Source: a virus | IMG/VR virus record: IMGVR_UViG_3300010413_001230 | Location: 1 to 49,310 of that record | Length of the DNA: 49,310 nucleotides | Strand: one strand, 5' to 3' | Shown: piece by piece, positions 46,687 to 49,310 of the stretch | Numbering within the stretch: position 1 is the stretch's first letter | How the letters are laid out: each line of letters starts with the position of its first letter | Position numbers and translations under genes: made by a program | Notes under the pieces: model-generated | Database searches by the model: none | Seen by the model: only the letters and a program-made list of their open reading frames with translations | What the model was told of the DNA's origin: nothing

Positions 46687-47473
46687 TGTGGTTTTCTCCC
46701 TGTTGTACTAGGCCAAAGATCCACTCTCTTGCTTGTGAATCCGCGGCCACATATCCCCCATTCGCTGTGAAAAACGGGGCCACCTCTTGCGGCACGCTCA
46801 ACAGCCTTTCCCCATCCTGCAAACCAAGTGCCCGGCGTACTGCCTGCTTGGTTCCATCGGCCACGCCGGGCACTGTTCGTGTATCCCCCAGGTTTGTCAG
46901 CCATTCGAGCGTGTCAGCCACGCTCGGGAATGCCTCAACGAGGGCTTGCACTCTCTCAATGCCAATACCGGGCAGAGCGGCAAGCGCCGCTTCCCCGTTC
47001 TTGAGCAGGTATCCTTCCCTTGGCGGCTTGATCCGCACCGTGCCCCGTTCCCGATTGCACAACCGGATCACGGCCTGCTCATAATCGTTCTCGCCGCAGT
47101 AGAGCACCCCGGCGCCCATCTCCTGAGCGGTCAAGAGCGCGCCCTGCACGCTGTCATAGTTCCACCCGGTATGACCTGCCCCGCTCACGGTGACCATACC
47201 ATCCCGATCGCGGTAGATCGTCCCGGTGATCACGACGTAGGTCCAGGGCGTGATCCCGATCATCTTCTCGATCTGGGGCAGAAACCGCTTTGACCGTAGG
47301 GTAGAGAGCAGGTCGGAGGGCGTCTTGCGCTCGATCAAGAGCTGCGCGCCGTCATCTGTCTGAGCCATCAGATCGCCCGCGTCGAGGGCCATAACCATCG
47401 TCGGCACCCCGCCGAAGGTCAAGCGTTTGACGGCTGCGCTTTCCCGGCTGTCAATGATTGCGCTGGTGATCAT
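46676..47473 (-). CDS. ERCC4-type nuclease with helix-hairpin-helix domain
   Basis: 265 residues. IDSRES (7-12), DAGDL (31-35) and LLIERKTPSDLL (46-57) form the XPF/ERCC4 active site (D, D, ERK). The C-terminal half contains the HhH motif ALAALPGIGIERVQALVEAFPSVADTLE. It would cut branched or flap DNA during replication or recombination. It overlaps both neighbours. Confidence 0.85.
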   Translation of the reverse strand: MITSAIIDSRESAAVKRLTFGGVPTMVMALDAGDLMAQTDDGAQLLIERKTPSDLLSTLRSKRFLPQIEKMIGITPWTYVVITGTIYRDRDGMVTVSGAGHTGWNYDSVQGALLTAQEMGAGVLYCGENDYEQAVIRLCNRERGTVRIKPPREGYLLKNGEAALAALPGIGIERVQALVEAFPSVADTLEWLTNLGDTRTVPGVADGTKQAVRRALGLQDGERLLSVPQEVAPFFTANGGYVAADSQAREWIFGLVQQGENHNGN

Positions 47474-47811
47474 TGCTCCCTCGAGTATTTTTCCAAAACT
47501 TGCTTGGTCATCTCTACAATTTGCGGTTCAAATTCCGTCGTTACAGTTTCCCACCGGATCGAGAGAGCTTCAAGCTCTTGGGCAAAGTCATAGCAAACCT
47601 GCGATGATTTGAACGCTTTAGAGACAACCAGACCATGCCCGTTGGCCAGTGTCCAGTCTACAGGATTGCGAAACATCACAAACGACTTTGACACCCGAAA
47701 ACCTCTGAACACATCGAGACGTTCCAGCTTACATCTTGGGAAGAATTTTGACCACTGAATAGCTACGGGGATTGATGGTCCCAAATCAATGGACCCGTTC
47801 TTTATCCGCAT
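47470..47811 (-). CDS. Hypothetical protein (113 residues)
   Basis: Mixed alpha/beta, with VSKSFVMFRNPVDWTLANGHGLVVSKAFKSSQVCYDFAQELEALSIRWETV. The local base composition is more AT-rich than in the flanking nuclease gene. It is coupled by a four-base overlap to the ERCC4 gene, which suggests a functional link. No family is recognised. Confidence 0.6.
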   Translation of the reverse strand: MRIKNGSIDLGPSIPVAIQWSKFFPRCKLERLDVFRGFRVSKSFVMFRNPVDWTLANGHGLVVSKAFKSSQVCYDFAQELEALSIRWETVTTEFEPQIVEMTKQVLEKYSREQ

Positions 47812-47989
47812 GTTGATCCTCCCTGTTTTCTTCCGCCCGATACACCTGCCTGACCTCTTTGCACAATGCGCATGTGCCCAAGTAGTTGATCAGATGCAGT
47901 CGCCCCCCGGCTCGTGTATGGTTCCGCGTGTCCAGTGGGATTTGGTATACCCCTGCACACTCTCTACAGATCCAAAGTTCCGTATCCAC
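47786..47989 (-). CDS. Small zinc-ribbon protein
   Basis: 67 residues from GTG 47989 (GAGGAG eight bases upstream); the ORF is open for 37 more codons, but that part is Arg-rich and looks like shadow. CREC...CALC (residues about 8 and 38) form a two-knuckle zinc ribbon in a basic background. It may regulate or bind nucleic acid. It overlaps the next gene by 26 bp. Confidence 0.55.
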   Translation of the reverse strand: MDTELWICRECAGVYQIPLDTRNHTRAGGRLHLINYLGTCALCKEVRQVYRAEENREDQHADKERVH

Positions 47990-48149
47990 GGGGAGCACTC
48001 CTCTGTCTTGCCGGACGTGATGACGTGCTCTCCTCCTATCCTTTGGGGCTGCTCTGCCGTCTAGGGAATACGCCCGACCTGATTCCCTGCGAATCCACAT
48101 AATGGGGTGCTTGCAGTTCTAGTCACGAACAGAGCAGCCACTTCTTTCA
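47990..48149. other. Non-coding leader between structured element and next gene
   Basis: I see no credible gene apart from the upstream reading of the zinc-ribbon ORF. No clear sigma70 promoter is visible on the minus strand. It would form the 5' part of the transcript downstream of the structured element. Confidence 0.35.
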
Positions 48150-48234
48150 TCGCTCTTGGGTGCCCCCAAGGATACCGGGCTACCTTGGGCTCTGTCCTTC
48201 TTATTCACCCGGTCGGACTAGCACCCAAGAGCGA
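48150..48234 (-). ncRNA. Structured RNA / multibranch element, candidate leader
   Basis: Outer stem TCGCTCTTGGGTGC (48150-48163) with its exact complement (48221-48234), 14 bp. Inside lie CCCAAGG/CCTTGGG (48165-48171, 48183-48189) and a smaller GTCC/GGAC stem (48194-48197, 48215-48218). Read on either strand it makes a three-way junction. It begins where the T-run of a terminator ends, so it could regulate readthrough, as the put antitermination RNAs of HK022 do, or be a processed RNA. No gene fits here. Confidence 0.55.
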
Positions 48235-48265
48235 AAAAAGTGGGGCCATTTTACGCCCGGCCCCA
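48234..48265 (-). terminator. Rho-independent terminator after the first early genes
   Basis: Stem TGGGGCC (48241-48247) with GGCCCCA (48259-48265), then six U on the minus strand (A at 48234-48239). It ends the transcript from the operon of the 48468-49163 and 48289-48471 genes. Expression of the rest of the early region then needs a new promoter or antitermination. Confidence 0.78.
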
Positions 48266-48288
48266 AAGGCGTACTCCACAAACCTATT

Positions 48289-48471
48289 CTATTGGCCTGC
48301 CAAAATGAGCGTTACCTGTTCCCCCTCCTCTCTGCTGGCTTGATCCAGCAGCACATTGGCGTGCTCGATGGCCTTTTGCGGATCGGCCCGGTAAAGGCGA
48401 TCAAACGCTCGGCGTATGCGTAACGCCCAACGATTGGCCTGCAGGGTGCGGAACCTCACAAAGGACTTCAC
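48289..48471 (-). CDS. Small basic helical protein (60 residues)
   Basis: MKSFVRFRTLQANRWALRIRRAFDRLYRADPQKAIEHANVLLDQASREEGEQVTLILAGQ is a basic helix pair followed by an acidic helix. Coupled by four bases to the upstream gene. No family is recognised. A 14-bp sequence around its stop codon (48287-48300) is also found at 28421-28434. Confidence 0.6.
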   Translation of the reverse strand: MKSFVRFRTLQANRWALRIRRAFDRLYRADPQKAIEHANVLLDQASREEGEQVTLILAGQ

Positions 48472-49163
48472 GCCGCCACCCCAGCACCCACGAGGTCCAG
48501 AACCTCGGGGCTGTTCAGGTCAAAGTGCTTGGCCAGGCTGTCATTGGCCTGCAAAAGCTCCCCGAACTTGATCACGTCCTGACCGGCCTGCGTCCACAAG
48601 AGTGGCAGGAACTTGGCCAGGTTAGCGCGCTCTGCGCCATCCCCACCGGGCTTGGGCGCTTCGGCCTCGGGCATCGGCAACGGCGTCTCTTCATCCTCAA
48701 TACCCCGGCGGTAGTGCGCGGCCTCGGCGGCCCGGCACTCCTCTTCGCTGTCATAGATGGCCCGGAACTTGAACGTGGTGGCCTGCACCTCTTCGCCGGT
48801 CGTGTTGCTGTGGTAGCTGCGCCCGGTGTTGACCATCTCCCAGGAGGCCCACCGCTCGTCCAGATCGCGGGGATGAACCCCGGCCACTTTGAGCGATGGC
48901 AACACGATCCCGGCCCACTCACGCCCGAACTCGGCGATCATCTCGCGGTTGATGGTGTACTCACTCCCATCGGCCCGGTGACAAACGCCGTCGATCTTGA
49001 TCTGGGTGAACTTCTTGTCAGCGGGATGCCGACCTTCGTCAAAGAGTACCTTCGGCTCTCCCTTGCTGATGTAGACAAAATCCGAGAGGGCAAAGACTTG
49101 GCCGAAATAAATTTTCGGACCAAGGCTTGCTTCATTGGCTACATCCCACGGATCTTTACTCAT
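48468..49163 (-). CDS. Early protein of unknown function (231 residues)
   Basis: A beta-rich N-terminus (IYFGQVFALSDFVYISKGEPKVLFDEGRHPADKKFTQIKIDGVC), a W-rich centre (GREWAGIVLPSLKVAG...DLDERWASWEMVNTGRSYHSNTTGEEVQATTFKFRAIYDSEEECRAAEAAHY), an acidic linker and a helical C-terminus. The layout (OB-like start, acidic tail) would suit a single-strand DNA-binding or nucleic-acid protein, but I cannot support that from motifs. It is the second gene of the leftward operon and its variant starts at base 33. Confidence 0.65.
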   Translation of the reverse strand: MSKDPWDVANEASLGPKIYFGQVFALSDFVYISKGEPKVLFDEGRHPADKKFTQIKIDGVCHRADGSEYTINREMIAEFGREWAGIVLPSLKVAGVHPRDLDERWASWEMVNTGRSYHSNTTGEEVQATTFKFRAIYDSEEECRAAEAAHYRRGIEDEETPLPMPEAEAPKPGGDGAERANLAKFLPLLWTQAGQDVIKFGELLQANDSLAKHFDLNSPEVLDLVGAGVAA

Positions 49164-49310
49164 GATTCTTGCTCCTTCTGATTGAAAAGTCTACCCCCAA
49201 ACGAAGCGACATTCCCCCTTTCACCTCCCTTGTGCTATACTTGAAGCGCCTCCCCAACGATCTCATCTCTGCGCGTCAACGTCGTGCATTCCACGCAACG
49301 ATACAAATTC
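49161..49310. repeat. Right copy of the near-identical terminal repeat
   Basis: Ungapped match to 31-180, offset 49,130, with about six mismatches. It includes the ATG of the 231-residue gene, a leader and the 3' part of the zinc-ribbon regulator gene. It fixes the genome unit at about 49.13 kb. Confidence 0.9.
49235..49310 (-). CDS. 3' end of a second copy of the zinc-ribbon regulator
   Basis: The last 25 codons of a gene almost identical to 105-398, cut by the window edge (stop CTA at 49235-49237). One substitution (base 49284) distinguishes it from the left copy. Confidence 0.75.
   Translation of the reverse strand, partial: NLYRCVECTTLTRRDEIVGEALQV

Overview
The window is essentially one complete genome of a temperate siphovirus with an HK97-type head (about 49.1 kb). 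It opens and closes on the same locus: bases 31-180 match 49161-49310 at a constant offset of 49,130 with about six mismatches, and the reading frames on either side correspond. The match is not exact, so the ends come from related but non-identical copies (strain variants in a metagenomic assembly, or tandem related prophages), not from one clean circle. The host is probably a member of the Chloroflexota. A predicted exported protein carries the signal peptide plus 'VYLPIV' motif that is common in secreted proteins of that phylum, and another exported protein ends in a Thr/Pro/Cys-rich tail. That host call is an inference. The attachment site carries the 3' part of a tRNA-Gly(CCC) gene.

Layout. 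Only the lysogeny module is on the plus strand: an XRE repressor (566-916), a tRNA-Gly 3' fragment flanked by 13-bp inverted arms (the probable attP, 1029-1174), and a tyrosine integrase (1183-2064). A strong divergent promoter (445-472) and an array of GTTA/TAAC operators (431-532) lie between the repressor and the leftward lytic genes. Everything else is on the minus strand and is read from high to low coordinates. The early region (49.2 to 34.2 kb) holds small regulators, a recombination set (ERCC4-type nuclease, RecT-like annealing protein, Cas4/RecB-like PD-(D/E)XK exonuclease), a HARP-like/J-domain fusion, a VWA protein, two DNA methyltransferases, a PrimPol/SF3 helicase with an iteron-rich putative origin beside it, and a row of tiny membrane proteins. 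It ends at a Rho-independent terminator (34113-34141).

The late region (34.1 to 2.1 kb) runs: holin-like proteins and an exported carbohydrate-binding-like protein, a large palindrome just upstream of terS, terS, terL, portal, MuF-like head protein, protease-scaffold, major capsid protein and a probable capsid accessory protein. A block of 15 surface-modification genes (14.6-24.9 kb) follows, and then LamG and other accessory structural proteins, head-tail connectors, tail tube, frameshifted tail chaperones, tape measure, an RlpA-like double-psi barrel protein, a Dit-like protein with a beta-propeller insertion, a Gp37-like tail protein and a last LamG protein.

The most notable feature is the modification block. 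It holds at least six glycosyltransferase-like genes (two GT-D type, two GT2, one GT8-like, one TOD1-like) plus a GT-like fusion, three sulfotransferase-like P-loop proteins, two SAM methyltransferases, a minimal UDP-sugar-dehydrogenase-like protein and a DegT sugar aminotransferase. The genes are translationally coupled and sit inside the structural operon. This suggests late, coordinated glycosylation and sulfation, either of the virion itself or of the host surface. Other points are a canonical A AAA AAC frameshift site in the tail chaperone gene, a possible second frameshift (A9 run) joining portal and MuF, and a structured segment with a terminator at 48150-48265.
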